A stretch of DNA of 64,000 bases from Psychrobacillus lasiicapitis (GTDB taxonomy: Bacteria > Bacillota > Bacilli > Bacillales_A > Planococcaceae), in assembly GCF_006861795.1 (NCBI RefSeq), contig NZ_VDGH01000005.1:124001-188000 (forward strand). The letters run 5' to 3'. The position numbers and the translations under genes are program-made. Positions 1 to 9,729 of this stretch are shown here, piece after piece. The first letter of the stretch is position 1, and every line of letters begins with the position of its first letter. The notes beneath the pieces were generated by a model. It did no database searches and was not told the origin of the DNA. It was given only the letters and a program-made list of their open reading frames with translations.

Positions 1-2341
1 CTCCGTGACCGCCTTCTCCCGATTCACCAAAACGGTAGCTTTTCACGCGCGAATGGTTTTTCAAGTACTGCTGAATGGCTTGTCTTAATACGCCGGTTCC
101 TTTTCCGTGAATAATAGAAACGCGAGGATAATTTGCTAAAATGGCATCATCTAAATATTTTTCTGTTCGAATAAGCGCATCCTCGTATCTTTCTCCACGA
201 AGGTCAAGCTCCAATTTCACATGAGAATCTCTGCCACGAACTGCATTGACAGAAACGGTTTGTTTTTGCTTTTCCGGTTTAATATATTCCAAATCAGATT
301 CATCTAATTTCATCTTTAGCATACCTATTTGCACTGACCATTCAGACTTCGACAGTTTTTCTAATAAGGTACCTTTTTGTCCAAAGCTTAGTACTTTTAC
401 TTCGTCTCCAGCTTTCAATTCTTTTGCACGCTCGTTTAATTTCTTTTGTTTTTTTAATACTGGATTTGTTGGAAGTGCTGCGTCCAAACGTTTTTTGGCA
501 TCGATTAGTTCATGATCTTTTACTAATTTATGCGTATTTGCCTGCATTTTACGAAGGTCACTAATGATTTCATCTGCTTCGCGTCTAGCGTCCTCTATAA
601 TTTTTTTAGCTTTGTCTTTTGCTTTTTGCTCTAATTGCTCTTTCTTTTGTTCTAGCTCAGCTAGCCTTTGCTCTAAATCCTCTTTTACTTGTTTTGCTTC
701 TTCTAGCTGCTCTTCTGTTTCTTCTGCATCTCTTTCGGCTTGTCTTCTACTTGCTTCTAAAGAGGCAATCATCGAATTGACTTCACCGCGATCTGCTCCC
801 GTGTATGTTTGCGCTTGGGAAATAATATGCGACGGTAGACCAAGTCGCTCGGAAATTTCAAAAGCATTACTGCGTCCAGGAACCCCTATTAGCAATTTAT
901 AAGTTGGGCTTAGCGTTTCCACATCGAACTCAACACTGGCATTCGCAACACCTGGTCGGTTGTATCCATACGCTTTTAGTTCAGGATAATGGGTGGTGGC
1001 CATCACTCGTGCTCCAGTTCCATGCACTGCATCTAAAATAGAAATGGCAAGGGCTGCTCCCTCTTGTGGGTCAGTTCCTGCACCAAGCTCATCAAAAATA
1101 ATTAAGGATTTTTCATCATATTTTTTCAAAATGTCTACAATATTCACCATATGAGATGAAAATGTACTTAAGCTTTGCTCAATCGACTGCTCATCTCCTA
1201 TGTCTGCAAATACCGATTCAAATAGCGCTACTTCTGATCCGTCCAGTGCCGGAATTGGGATTCCACTTTGCGCCATCAAGGTACACAGCCCAACGGTTTT
1301 TAACGTTACTGTTTTACCACCTGTATTTGGTCCAGTAATAACGATTGCCGTAATATCTTTCCCAAATTCGATTGTATTCGTAACAGCTGTGTCCATCGGG
1401 ATAAGTGGATGTCTCGCTTTTACTAAACGAATGTACCCATCATTATTAATAATTGGCATCGTACATTTCTCTGCTTGTCCATATTTAGCTTTTGCTAAAA
1501 CAACGTCGATTTCACCTAAAATATTGACTAATAAGAAGATATCATGACTGACTATTTCTACTTCTGCTGTCAATTTGATCAGGATTCGTTCAATTTCTTC
1601 TTGTTCTTTTACTTTTAAACTACGGATTTCATTATTAATTTGTACGACTGCTGAAGGCTCGATAAACAAAGTTTGACCTGATGACGATTGATCATGAATA
1701 ATCCCACCATAATGACTGCGGTACTCTGACTTCACCGGTATTACATATCGATCATTGCGAATCGTTATGATAGAATCCGAAAGCATTTTAGATGCATTTG
1801 CACCTCTTGTGTAGCTTTCGAGTTTTTCTCGTACGCGACTCACTTGAATGCGCAATTGCTGACGGATCGCCCGCAGAGTACTGCTTGCACTATCTAATAC
1901 AGCCCCGTTTTCATCGATACAATCATTTATCTCATGCTCAAGCGCCGTAAGAATCGGCATTGCTTCTTTTTTCTCTAGAAAATGTGGAATTGCTACATCT
2001 TCTGACTCAGCTACATTTTCTAAAAACTGACGTAAAATTTTACTGGCACGAATAGTACTTGCTGTTTCCATTAACTCGATTGGGCTTAACATACCACCTA
2101 TTTGCGCTCGCTTTGCATGTGGGCGGATATCTGTAATGCCTCCCATCGGTACATTGCCTCTAAGACGAAGAATAGACAATCCTTCATCCATTTCTTCTAA
2201 AAGCTTCGTTACTTCTGCAAAATCGACAGAAGGCACTAGTTTGTCTATATGGCTTTTTCCTACAGAAGAGGTACAATATTTTGCCACTTCTTCTCGTATT
2301 TTATAATATTCTAACGTTTTCAGTGCTCTTTCAGCTATCAC
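1..2341 (-). CDS. mutS2: MutS2 family ATPase/endonuclease (3' end cut by window)
   Basis: MutS2 is a MutS-like ATPase; in Bacillus it acts on recombination intermediates and on collided ribosomes. I translated the minus strand from a GTG at 2341, preceded by AGGAGG at a good distance. The reading gives 780 codons without a stop, close to the usual 785 residues, so only about ten codons are missing beyond base 1. Visible in order: an N-terminal MutS core, the Walker A motif GPNTGGKT, a Walker B region with [12 protein letters not shown], a charged coiled coil rich in Glu and Lys, and a C-terminal Smr domain with the [12 protein letters not shown] and HGKGTGVLR motifs. It follows polX with a 15-bp gap, so the two are probably cotranscribed. 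Confidence 0.97.
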   Translation of the reverse strand, partial: MIAERALKTLEYYKIREEVAKYCTSSVGKSHIDKLVPSVDFAEVTKLLEEMDEGLSILRLRGNVPMGGITDIRPHAKRAQIGGMLSPIELMETASTIRASKILRQFLENVAESEDVAIPHFLEKKEAMPILTALEHEINDCIDENGAVLDSASSTLRAIRQQLRIQVSRVREKLESYTRGANASKMLSDSIITIRNDRYVIPVKSEYRSHYGGIIHDQSSSGQTLFIEPSAVVQINNEIRSLKVKEQEEIERILIKLTAEVEIVSHDIFLLVNILGEIDVVLAKAKYGQAEKCTMPIINNDGYIRLVKARHPLIPMDTAVTNTIEFGKDITAIVITGPNTGGKTVTLKTVGLCTLMAQSGIPIPALDGSEVALFESVFADIGDEQSIEQSLSTFSSHMVNIVDILKKYDEKSLIIFDELGAGTDPQEGAALAISILDAVHGTGARVMATTHYPELKAYGYNRPGVANASVEFDVETLSPTYKLLIGVPGRSNAFEISERLGLPSHIISQAQTYTGADRGEVNSMIASLEASRRQAERDAEETEEQLEEAKQVKEDLEQRLAELEQKKEQLEQKAKDKAKKIIEDARREADEIISDLRKMQANTHKLVKDHELIDAKKRLDAALPTNPVLKKQKKLNERAKELKAGDEVKVLSFGQKGTLLEKLSKSEWSVQIGMLKMKLDESDLEYIKPEKQKQTVSVNAVRGRDSHVKLELDLRGERYEDALIRTEKYLDDAILANYPRVSIIHGKGTGVLRQAIQQYLKNHSRVKSYRFGESGEGGHG

Positions 2342-2356
2342 TAGCGCACCTCCTCA

Positions 2357-4060
2357 TTATTTCTTGATAAATTGTTTAAACTTCTCTAACGTCCAAGTAT
2401 TTACAATTGTTTCTTTGTGTAACCATGCTTTTTGTGCATAGCGTACGCCAATATCCATATATTTTAATTGAGCGATATGATGCGCGTCTGTATTGATTGC
2501 TAAAGGCACGCCCTTTTCTTGTGCTAGTTTTAAATATTCCGTTTGCAAGTCAAGTCGATACGGGTTTGCATTTAATTCTAATACTTTTCCGTTTTCCTTT
2601 GCCCATTCGATTAATGTCGGTACATCTGGATTATATCCATTTCGTTGCTCGATAATTCTTCCAGTCGGATGGGCAATCATGTGGACATATGGATTCTTGA
2701 CCGCATTGTATAATCGTTCCATGATTTTTTCTTGTGGCTGACTAAAACTTGAATGAATGGAAGCAATGACAAAATCCAATTGCTTTAATAACTCATCCTC
2801 AAAATCGAGCGATCCATCTGGAAGAATATCCATTTCAGTTCCAGTGAAAATTTCGATATCGGTGTATTTATTCTTTAATTCGTGAATTGTTTCGATTTGT
2901 TTCAATAACCGTACTTTGGACAAACCATTAGCTACTTTTAAATAATCGGAGTGATCCGTTATTACAATATGGGAATAACCTTTCGCTCGGCTAGCTTCCA
3001 CCATTTCTTCGATAGAATGGGCACCATCCGACCAAGTGGAGTGCATATGAAAATCACCTTTAATATCCTCTAATGTAACGAGTAATGGTAATTGGTCCAA
3101 TTTCGAAAACTCCGAGCCATCTTCTCGAACGGTCGGTGGTATAAATGGTAAGTCGAAATACGCATAAAATTCCTCTTCAGAATGGAAATGTTGCATGGAA
3201 CCATCTTCAAGTTCCACACCATATTCACTTATTTTCTTTCCTTGTTCTTTTGCAATTTGTCTCATCTTAATATTATGGTCTTTCGAGCCTGTAAAATGAT
3301 TTAATGCAGAAGCATATTGATGCAATTCGACTAAACGGAAATCTACGTCGATTTCGTTTTCTCCATCTAGTGTAACAGAAACCTTCGTATCTCCAGCCGC
3401 GATTACTTTTAACACTGGTAGTTCGTTTAAAAGTAATTCTCGTACCTCTTGTGGGGATTTTGTAGCAATGATAAAGTCAATATCTTTACTTGCTTCCTTG
3501 ACTCTTCGGTATGAACCAGCAACCGAATATTTTTCAATCTCCCCTATAGTAGCTAGCTTGCTTTCGACCATTTCTACAATTGGTTCTAGTTGCCATACTG
3601 CAGTACGCTCTGGTTTCGATTGTAGGTTTTCAATCTCTGTGAGAATTTTCTTTTCTGTTTTTGCTGCGAATCCAGCTAATGTTTGTACTTTTTCTGCTTC
3701 ACATGCTAATTTTAATGCATCCATCGAATCGATTTGTAATTCTTTATATAACTTCGCAATTTTTTTGCCGCCCAGCCCTGGAATTTTCAGCATCGGCAGT
3801 AAGCCACTAGGTACTGTGTTTTGAAGATCTACTAACAGAGAGGAAACTCCTGTATTTAGTAAATCTTCAATAACTGCACCAGTGGAGGCACCTATTCCTT
3901 TTAGCTTTAATATATTATCCATCTCTGCTAGGCTACGTGGATCTAGTTCTAATACTTGTGCCGCCTTTCGGAAAGCAGATACTTTAAAAGAATTTTCTCC
4001 TTGTAATTCCATATATAAAGCAATTTTTTCTAATGTTTTTATGATTGTTTTTTTATCCAT
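2357..4060 (-). CDS. polX: DNA polymerase/3'-5' exonuclease PolX
   Basis: Family X DNA polymerase for gap filling in base-excision and end repair, 567 residues (B. subtilis PolX is about 570). In order: an N-terminal 8-kDa-type region, helix-hairpin-helix repeats near residues 50-110 (LKGIGAST, IPGLGGKK), the polymerase palm with GSYRRVKE followed by DIDFI near 180-195, and a C-terminal PHP phosphoesterase domain from about residue 335 beginning GDFHMHSTWSDG. The PHP domain supplies the exonuclease activity in the family. The ATG at 4060 has AAGGAG upstream. A terminator lies between cvpA and this gene, but polX and mutS2 are tightly coupled. Confidence 0.97.
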   Translation of the reverse strand: MDKKTIIKTLEKIALYMELQGENSFKVSAFRKAAQVLELDPRSLAEMDNILKLKGIGASTGAVIEDLLNTGVSSLLVDLQNTVPSGLLPMLKIPGLGGKKIAKLYKELQIDSMDALKLACEAEKVQTLAGFAAKTEKKILTEIENLQSKPERTAVWQLEPIVEMVESKLATIGEIEKYSVAGSYRRVKEASKDIDFIIATKSPQEVRELLLNELPVLKVIAAGDTKVSVTLDGENEIDVDFRLVELHQYASALNHFTGSKDHNIKMRQIAKEQGKKISEYGVELEDGSMQHFHSEEEFYAYFDLPFIPPTVREDGSEFSKLDQLPLLVTLEDIKGDFHMHSTWSDGAHSIEEMVEASRAKGYSHIVITDHSDYLKVANGLSKVRLLKQIETIHELKNKYTDIEIFTGTEMDILPDGSLDFEDELLKQLDFVIASIHSSFSQPQEKIMERLYNAVKNPYVHMIAHPTGRIIEQRNGYNPDVPTLIEWAKENGKVLELNANPYRLDLQTEYLKLAQEKGVPLAINTDAHHIAQLKYMDIGVRYAQKAWLHKETIVNTWTLEKFKQFIKK

Positions 4061-4105
4061 GACAATAGCTCCTTTTGAAAATCGGTGACCTCTACAGAAT
4101 GAAGC

Positions 4106-4134
4106 TAAAAAAACTTCCCTCTAGTGAGAGAAGT
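4106..4134 (-). terminator. Terminator after cvpA
   Basis: A 9-bp stem (4113-4121 with 4126-4134) with a 4-nt loop is followed, on the minus strand, by a run of seven T. It overlaps the cvpA stop and separates zapA-cvpA from polX-mutS2. Confidence 0.75.
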
Positions 4135-4676
4135 CATTTTTCTATATAGATATACCACCAATTCTTCACTAATTCCGATAAAATCGGCGTGTGTTCCAAC
4201 ATCCACCCAGTTAAGATGGACGTCGATATTAAGTTTTGAATAAAATCGATTGGTAACAGGGCACACACATATAATAGAACAAATAAGATAAAGTAAAATT
4301 CGATAAAGCCTAATACAGCTCCTACAAGATTACTCACAAAGCCAAGAATAGGCAAATATTTCAAGAAATCAAACATAGAAGCGATCAACTGAAGAACCAG
4401 TTTCACCGCTATAAAAATAAGAACAAAAGCAATAACACGATAAAAAGTTTGGTCCAATTCCAAATTCTCTACTGCAATTGTCAACTTCGATCCAGCAGTT
4501 ATCGCTGGAAACGGAATCCATAGAACAAATTTGTCTGCCAGTGGTTTATAATAAGTGTACGCAACAATAAGTCCGATGATAAAACCGGTCATATGAATGA
4601 GTTGGACAATTAGCCCTCGTTTTGCACCGGTGATCAAACCGGCAACTAATAAAATTAATATAAGAATATCTAACAT
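4134..4676 (-). CDS. CvpA family membrane protein
   Basis: A 180-residue integral membrane protein with about four hydrophobic segments (residues 1-20, 28-46, 78-105, 118-145), the architecture of the CvpA/colicin V production family (B. subtilis YshB). The N-terminal segment has the family's small-residue pattern, LVAGLITGAKRGLIVQLI. The exact role is unknown; CvpA homologues have been linked to envelope homeostasis. It starts 4 bp after zapA, and this zapA-cvpA-polX-mutS2 order is conserved in Bacillus. Confidence 0.9.
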   Translation of the reverse strand: MLDILILILLVAGLITGAKRGLIVQLIHMTGFIIGLIVAYTYYKPLADKFVLWIPFPAITAGSKLTIAVENLELDQTFYRVIAFVLIFIAVKLVLQLIASMFDFLKYLPILGFVSNLVGAVLGFIEFYFILFVLLYVCALLPIDFIQNLISTSILTGWMLEHTPILSELVKNWWYIYIEK

Positions 4677-4680
4677 TTTT

Positions 4681-4941
4681 TCAGTCCTTTAATTTTTTCA
4701 ATTCAGCTTCTAGTATTTCTAATTGCTCTTTTATTTTTATGTAATCGTTTACCGCATTCACCGCAGTAAGCACCGCAAGTTTTGGAATATCTAGCTGACT
4801 ATTATGTGCTTGTATTTCTCGCATTTTATCATCCACCATGGAGGCTACAAGACGCATATGACCAGTAGTTTCGGAGCCTACCATTTTATAAGTTTGCCCA
4901 TATATTTCAACAGAAATTCTCGTTTTTTGCTGTTCTGACAA
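4681..4941 (-). CDS. zapA: Cell division protein ZapA, probable TTG start
   Basis: ZapA binds and bundles FtsZ at the division ring. The protein shows the ZapA core [12 protein letters not shown], then VDDKMREI and [16 protein letters not shown], and ends in a short coiled coil. An ATG at 4947 lies only 2 nt after GGGGAGG. The TTG at 4941 sits 8 nt after it, and starting there gives 15 residues before the second IYG residue, the same as I recall for B. subtilis ZapA. I therefore prefer the TTG (86 residues). The gene is divergent from rnhC. Confidence 0.92.
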   Translation of the reverse strand: MSEQQKTRISVEIYGQTYKMVGSETTGHMRLVASMVDDKMREIQAHNSQLDIPKLAVLTAVNAVNDYIKIKEQLEILEAELKKLKD

Positions 4942-5019
4942 AGTCATACCCTCCCCGCAAAAATCCTAATTACAATAATAACACGAAATAGATTACGATG
5001 TGAAGAAAGGAACAACCGA

Positions 5020-5961
5020 ATGTCAAACGAAGTATTATTAATGAAACCCGAAGAAATACAAAAAGTCAAAGCGCATTATGCCAAATATAAAGTAGAAAGA
5101 TCCGCTCCTGGAGTTGTTTTCGCTGCAAAGCTAGCAGATACCGCAGTCACCATCTATAAATCTGGTAAAGTTATGTTTCAGGGAAATGGAGCAGCTAGAG
5201 AGGCTTCTCTTTGGAATGGAGCTACAAATAAACAAGTGGAAAAAGTATTCAGCGGGAATACAAAAGGAGATACATTACCTAAGCAATTTGAGACCGCTTC
5301 TGTCATTGGTTCAGACGAAACAGGAACCGGTGACTATTTCGGTCCCATTACTGTTTGTGCTTGTTACGTTCGAGAAGATCAAGTAGAGCTAGTAAAAGAA
5401 CTAGGTGTCAAAGACTCCAAAATGCTGACGGATGATATTATGCGTAAAATGGCTCCCGATTTAATGGCCACCCTAACACATAATGTTTTAGTATTAAAAA
5501 ACGAAAAATATAATGACATACAAAGTCGTGGATGGTCCCAAGGGAAGATAAAAGCACTTATGCACAACCAAGCTCTAAAACATGTATTAAAGAAAATGGC
5601 TCCAGAGAAACCGGCCTATATATTAATAGACCAGTTTGCAGAACGTGGTATTTACTATAATCATATTAAAGCGGAAAAAGAAATTATTCGCGAAAATGTC
5701 CTTTTTTCTACAAAAGCTGAGCAATTACATGTTTCCGTTGCAGCTGCTTCCATTATTGCAAGATATGCATTCTTAAAGGAAATGGATCGTCTGACCGAAA
5801 TAGCGGGTACAACTATCCCTAAAGGAGCGAGCAGCAAAGTCGATGAAATAGCAGCGAAAATTTATTTGAAGCATGGAACTGATTTCTTAAAATCAATCAC
5901 CAAGTGGCATTTTGCTAATACAGGGAAAGCGATGAACCTCGCAAATAAGAGAAGGTTTTAA
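5020..5961 (+). CDS. rnhC: Ribonuclease HIII
   Basis: Degrades the RNA strand of RNA:DNA hybrids in the cytoplasm. Its 313 residues match the B. subtilis enzyme length. An N-terminal substrate-binding domain (about residues 1-85) precedes the RNase HII/HIII catalytic domain, which begins GSDETGTGDYFGPI and has the acidic residues of the family; KDSKML and the ILIDQF strand follow. The ATG has AGAAAGGAA upstream. It is the last backbone gene before the accessory block; its 3' side holds a long inverted repeat rather than a clear terminator. Confidence 0.96.
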   Translation: MSNEVLLMKPEEIQKVKAHYAKYKVERSAPGVVFAAKLADTAVTIYKSGKVMFQGNGAAREASLWNGATNKQVEKVFSGNTKGDTLPKQFETASVIGSDETGTGDYFGPITVCACYVREDQVELVKELGVKDSKMLTDDIMRKMAPDLMATLTHNVLVLKNEKYNDIQSRGWSQGKIKALMHNQALKHVLKKMAPEKPAYILIDQFAERGIYYNHIKAEKEIIRENVLFSTKAEQLHVSVAAASIIARYAFLKEMDRLTEIAGTTIPKGASSKVDEIAAKIYLKHGTDFLKSITKWHFANTGKAMNLANKRRF

Positions 5962-6049
5962 CTGTATAAGGGAGATTTTTATAAATCGAAACATAAAAGC
6001 GCATGTCTCCGATACAACTTAGTTCAGGGGAACGAAAAATGGAATATTG

Positions 6050-6515
6050 CACATAATAGGGAAAATGCGCGGTAAAGAGCTTCAGATGTTCGCCATGATT
6101 TCCGCTCCAGGCGGACGCTTTCCTTGGGGCGAGCTGTGAGCCTCCTCCTGCGCTAACTCTACGTGCGGTGTCTCACCTGTCACGCTAATCCCACAGGAGT
6201 CGCCGCCTTGCACTCCAATCAATCGAACCTACTAATAATCACTATAAAGTATGTCTTATTCAATTAACCATAGGTTTTCCCTATAGAAAAAACAATGTAG
6301 TACTAGATCTAGTGCATTATGTCTAGTAATTAGCAAACTCTACTGGATTGTAGCGAAAGGGTGGCGACTCCAGCGGGAACAGCACGAGCTGAAAGCCCCG
6401 CAGGAGCGTGAGCGACGAGGAGATTGAAGCCGTGCCCGCGGAAAGCGTCCACCCTGTAGCGAAAATCATGGCGGATACCTAATAAAGACTTACCGCGCAG
6501 TTTCCTTATAATGTG
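6050..6515. repeat. Long inverted-repeat element, copy 1
   Basis: A 466-bp intergenic element with two arms of about 175 bp in inverted orientation (about 6050-6228 and 6340-6515) around a central spacer of about 110 bp. Outer ends read ACATAATAGGGAAAATGCGC on the left and the near-complement on the right (TACCGCGCAGTTTCC). The arms share the core GCGGACGCTTTCC / GGAAAGCGTCC. It lies between the convergent genes rnhC and the SRPBCC gene. Related copies are at 40896-41390 and 51710-51974. I see no convincing ORF inside. Confidence 0.85.
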
Positions 6516-6598
6516 AAGGATATTGATACACTATACAGGTCATGCTTTGTTAGTGACTGAAATTTTGCTTTTGTTTGTTGGACATATAAATAAAGAAA

Positions 6599-6635
6599 AA
6601 ACGCCCGAAGAAAATATATTTTACTTCATGCGTTT
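6599..6635 (-). terminator. Terminator after the SRPBCC gene
   Basis: Minus-strand hairpin with outer stem AAACGC/GCGTTT and inner GAAG/CTTC flanking an AT-rich palindrome, followed by a T run. It lies just downstream of the gene ending at 6648. Confidence 0.65.
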
Positions 6636-6647
6636 ATTTCTATCTTG

Positions 6648-7085
6648 TTACTTTGCCAATCCTGTTCTTAATGTATTCACACCAAGCTCCAAATAGCCCT
6701 TTAAACAGGTTAACATAAATACCCATCCTTCTTTATTGTCAATAAGCTGGTGGTAAAAATCAGAATGCTCTTCTTTAAAACCTTCCTCGTTTACTTCCAC
6801 AATTGTAATTAAGTCATCTTGTTCTGTTAGGGAAATAGTTACAGTACGTTCTTGTTCTGGCTCTCCCCATTGAAACACAATTTTTTTATTGTCTTCGATT
6901 TCCATTATTAGAATTTCAACGATTGCATTATATTCTTTATACTCTAATGTGATTGTTCTACCTTGTTGCCATTTTTCTGAGCTTGATGAGAACCAAAAGT
7001 TCCCTATTTTTGTTGGATCTACGAACGCTTCAAATACTTCACTCGCTGGCTTTAAAATCTTCATTTTTGTAAGGTTGTTGACCAT
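6648..7085 (-). CDS. SRPBCC/AHSA1-type START-like domain protein
   Basis: 145 residues with the pattern of the Activator of Hsp90 ATPase homologue/SRPBCC superfamily: an N-terminal strand-helix with PASEVFEAFVDPTKIGNFWF, then a sheet with LEYKEYNAIVEILIMEIE and VFQWGEPE, and a long C-terminal helix (EGWVFMLTCLKGYLELG). Such proteins form a ligand-holding helix-grip fold; the ligand is unknown. The ATG at 7085 has its ribosome site inside the stop region of the upstream gene (5-bp gap), so the two are cotranscribed. Confidence 0.85.
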   Translation of the reverse strand: MVNNLTKMKILKPASEVFEAFVDPTKIGNFWFSSSSEKWQQGRTITLEYKEYNAIVEILIMEIEDNKKIVFQWGEPEQERTVTISLTEQDDLITIVEVNEEGFKEEHSDFYHQLIDNKEGWVFMLTCLKGYLELGVNTLRTGLAK

Positions 7086-7090
7086 CTAAA

Positions 7091-8155
7091 TCATCCTTTT
7101 TCGGCATGTTTAATAATTCGTTGTATGAGCATCTCTACTGTCTCATTTTTTGCTAGTGTTGGACTTTGACCTGACCAAAGCGACATAAAATCTTTATTGT
7201 TTTGTGAGGACGAAGCTTTTCGAATCGATTGTGTGAATGTATTTTGGACTGGGAATGGTAGGATTTCCGCCTCATGCTCCTGCATTTCAGTTATAAACTT
7301 ATTTTGAATGCCTCTTGCCCATTTACCAGAGAATGCACGAGTGAAAATGGTATCTTCATCTTTCGCTTGTAAAATTGCTTCTTTATGCACCGGATGGGCT
7401 CCACTTTCTTCACAGGTTAAAAAGGCTGTACCCATTTGAACAGCTTGTGCTCCTAAGGAAATAGAAGCAAGCAGCCCCCTTCCATCCATTATACCTCCAG
7501 CCGCAATTACCGGTATGGAGACCTGGTCTGCAACTTGAGGAATCAATGACATTAAACCAACTAAGCTTTCCTCGTGACTACTTATAAAGTTACCCCTATG
7601 TCCCCCTGCCTCACTTCCTTGCACTACAACGGCATCCATTCCTAATTCCTCAATAGCCATTGCCTCCACAACTGTTGTAGCAGTTCCTATTAAAATGATT
7701 CCATGTTGCTTTAACTGTGAAATTATTTCAATAGAAGGAACACCGAAAGTAAAAGAACAGATTGGCACTTTTTCTTCTATGACTATTTCAATTTGCTCAT
7801 TGTATGCTTTGAGTGCACCATCCTTCTCAGGAATCACACTTTGGTCATTTTCTATATTTAATTGTGCTCGAAATTGATGCAATAAATTACTTGCTATATC
7901 CACTTCATCTTCCTTCACCTGAAAATCATTCGGCACAAATAAGTTAACCCCAAAGCTGTTGGATGTGAGTTCCTTTATTTCGCGAATTTGTTTCTGTAAT
8001 TGCGCAGGGCTTAAATACCCTGCCCCGATCATGCCTAGTGCACCGTTATTCGATACAGCAGCTACTAAATTGGATGTAGTAATTCCTCCTGCCATTGGCG
8101 CCTGAATGATCGGATAGTTTATCTTTAATAGATTGGTAAGTAGATTCGTTAACAT
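7091..8155 (-). CDS. Nitronate monooxygenase/FabK-like flavoprotein
   Basis: A 354-residue FMN-dependent TIM-barrel protein of the 2-nitropropane dioxygenase/nitronate monooxygenase family. Seen: the N-terminal IIQAPMAGGITTSNLVAAVSN, VVQGSEAGGHRG in the middle (with the family's active-site His) and a phosphate-binding segment IPVIAAGGIMDGRG plus LGAQAVQMGTAFL. Members oxidise nitronates or act as enoyl-ACP reductases (FabK); sequence alone does not separate the two here, but the HRG segment favours nitronate oxidation. GGGAGG precedes the ATG. Confidence 0.9.
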   Translation of the reverse strand: MLTNLLTNLLKINYPIIQAPMAGGITTSNLVAAVSNNGALGMIGAGYLSPAQLQKQIREIKELTSNSFGVNLFVPNDFQVKEDEVDIASNLLHQFRAQLNIENDQSVIPEKDGALKAYNEQIEIVIEEKVPICSFTFGVPSIEIISQLKQHGIILIGTATTVVEAMAIEELGMDAVVVQGSEAGGHRGNFISSHEESLVGLMSLIPQVADQVSIPVIAAGGIMDGRGLLASISLGAQAVQMGTAFLTCEESGAHPVHKEAILQAKDEDTIFTRAFSGKWARGIQNKFITEMQEHEAEILPFPVQNTFTQSIRKASSSQNNKDFMSLWSGQSPTLAKNETVEMLIQRIIKHAEKG

Positions 8156-8221
8156 ATTTACCTCCCGATTTCTTTTGAAGAAACAACTTCTATTTTGATA
8201 CTAAAACCAACAAATAACGAA

Positions 8222-8752
8222 TTATCGATGAACTGTTTTGTCAATTTTGTACCATTTAAGTGCATCTCGTTCTATTTCCGATGCTAGTTGTTCTTTTCCA
8301 TTAATATATGATTCAATATCGTATGGAAACTGCCTAGCTAATGATTCTTTTAAATCCCCATACTTCTTTTTAACATGGGGATGTGTGTTCAAGTAATCTC
8401 GAAAAGCTAAATGTCGTTCAATCCCGAGATTACCAGCTTCATATATGTGAACATGATGCGTCCGATCGTTACCTCCCTTTTGAAAATACCTTCTACCAGT
8501 TAAACCGTTTTCACCTTTTGGTTCATATCCAATAGCTATCATTGCGTTGTTAAAGCTATCAATTTTTGAGATATCCCCAACTATTGGCATCATATCAATA
8601 ATTGGTTTGGCACTCAACCCATCAATCGATGTGCTTCCAATATGATGAATCCATTGAATTTCGTTACCAAAAATTGTTCGAAGTACTACTGCTTCTTCCT
8701 CAAACCTATTCTTCCAGTCTGCTGAATACGCTTCTACCACTACTTTACGCAT
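8222..8752 (-). CDS. GrpB/UPF0157 family protein
   Basis: 176 residues of the GrpB family, a nucleotidyltransferase-like fold of unconfirmed function. Visible: MRKVVVEAYSADWKNRFEEE at the N-terminus, then IHHIGSTSIDGLSAKPIIDM, the family hallmark with GST and an acidic residue, and HVHIYEAGN. A second ATG lies at 8758, but only 3 nt after AAGGCGG; the ATG at 8752 has better spacing and starts like other GrpB proteins. It overlaps the end of the upstream DUF402 gene by 8 bp, indicating translational coupling. Confidence 0.88.
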   Translation of the reverse strand: MRKVVVEAYSADWKNRFEEEAVVLRTIFGNEIQWIHHIGSTSIDGLSAKPIIDMMPIVGDISKIDSFNNAMIAIGYEPKGENGLTGRRYFQKGGNDRTHHVHIYEAGNLGIERHLAFRDYLNTHPHVKKKYGDLKESLARQFPYDIESYINGKEQLASEIERDALKWYKIDKTVHR

Positions 8753-9305
8753 GTTCATTTTCCGCCTTTTTCAAATGTTCTTCTAACACTTCTCGATGAA
8801 TTTTTGAAAAATCAAGAAGTTTAAATTGATTTTCCTTTATACAAGTAGTAATCCTAGCGGCTTCATTTCTCGCTAAATCATACATTTCCTGATTGATACT
8901 ACCATTTTCAAGCGCTTCCTCTAATTCCTCTTCATCCAATTGAAAAACTTCTCCGGTAGGTAAGACCACAATATCTAGAATTAAATCATCCATCCAAGGT
9001 ATACTATTCTCCCATCCTACTTCATGGCAGATATCGATATACCATTGTACGATTTCCCCTTTAGCATCAAACATCGTAGTGACGGCATAATTTTTCTCCA
9101 ACGGAAAATGCTGCAGCCACATATAATTATTATCTACTATACAAATTCTCTTTTCTCCGTATTGCACCCAAAGCGGCTCGGTGACTTGAAGTAGATTTAA
9201 AAGAGTAATGTATCCTGTAAAATCTTTTGTCCCTAAGTAAGATTGAGCATACTCCCTTTGAATAACTCGTTTCCAATCTGAACGATCCCCATATTTCCTC
9301 AACAT
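8745..9305 (-). CDS. DUF402 domain protein
   Basis: 186 residues. The central part (about residues 60-140) shows the DUF402 pattern: NYMWLQHFPLEKNYAVTTMF, then WYIDICHEVGWE, and DDLILDIVVLPTGE with a cluster of conserved acidic residues, followed by an acidic DEEELEEALENG helix. Some DUF402 proteins are nucleoside di/triphosphate phosphatases; assigning that activity here is inference. It sits between the 77-residue ORF upstream and grpB, all on one strand. Confidence 0.85.
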   Translation of the reverse strand: MLRKYGDRSDWKRVIQREYAQSYLGTKDFTGYITLLNLLQVTEPLWVQYGEKRICIVDNNYMWLQHFPLEKNYAVTTMFDAKGEIVQWYIDICHEVGWENSIPWMDDLILDIVVLPTGEVFQLDEEELEEALENGSINQEMYDLARNEAARITTCIKENQFKLLDFSKIHREVLEEHLKKAENEHA

Positions 9306-9320
9306 TCTATTCTACACCCT

Positions 9321-9554
9321 CTACTTTCTTCGCTCATTTCCACGTTTAAAGTTCCCAGTAATTTTTGCTAAAATTAATTGCTCTTCTTTTTCGTCTACTG
9401 CATCTTCTATTCTTTCTAAAAATTTTTCTGCCTCCTTGCCTTTTAAAGTTTTCACTCGTTTTCCTTGAAATAGGATGAAAACTGTATCATCTTTTGTAAT
9501 TTGATAACTAAATGGATTTTCATCCAAACGATTTCTTTTATCTATATTGCCCAT
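9321..9554 (-). CDS. Small conserved-looking protein of unknown function
   Basis: 77 residues with a strong GGAGGT ribosome site before the ATG. Mostly charged, no membrane segment, with a two-strand start (FSYQITKDDTVFILFQGKRV) followed by a helix (GKEAEKFLERIEDAVDEKEE) and a basic tail. I do not recognise a family. It heads the gene run 9554-8222, with a 15-bp gap to the DUF402 gene. Confidence 0.7.
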   Translation of the reverse strand: MGNIDKRNRLDENPFSYQITKDDTVFILFQGKRVKTLKGKEAEKFLERIEDAVDEKEEQLILAKITGNFKRGNERRK

Positions 9555-9729
9555 CGTGTGACCTCCAATTTATCTTATTATGCATTTTCTCTATAAGGAA
9601 GGATTTTTCCTCTTTACGATTCTATAAGTTAGTTAAATATGCTATGATATCCCTTCTGAATATTTTATTCCCGACCAAAGTCAGATACAATTAAAGGAAT
9701 CATTTCCGTACTTAGTAAGGAGAATTTAT

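Noticed and set aside
246-1547. Plus-strand ORFs of 60-115 codons at the left end
   Set aside because: They are opposite-strand shadows of mutS2, which reads open on the minus strand through the whole region.
6236-6340. Possible gene in the spacer of the first long inverted repeat
   Set aside because: Too short, AT-rich, stops in all frames; the only conserved part is shared with the second repeat copy.
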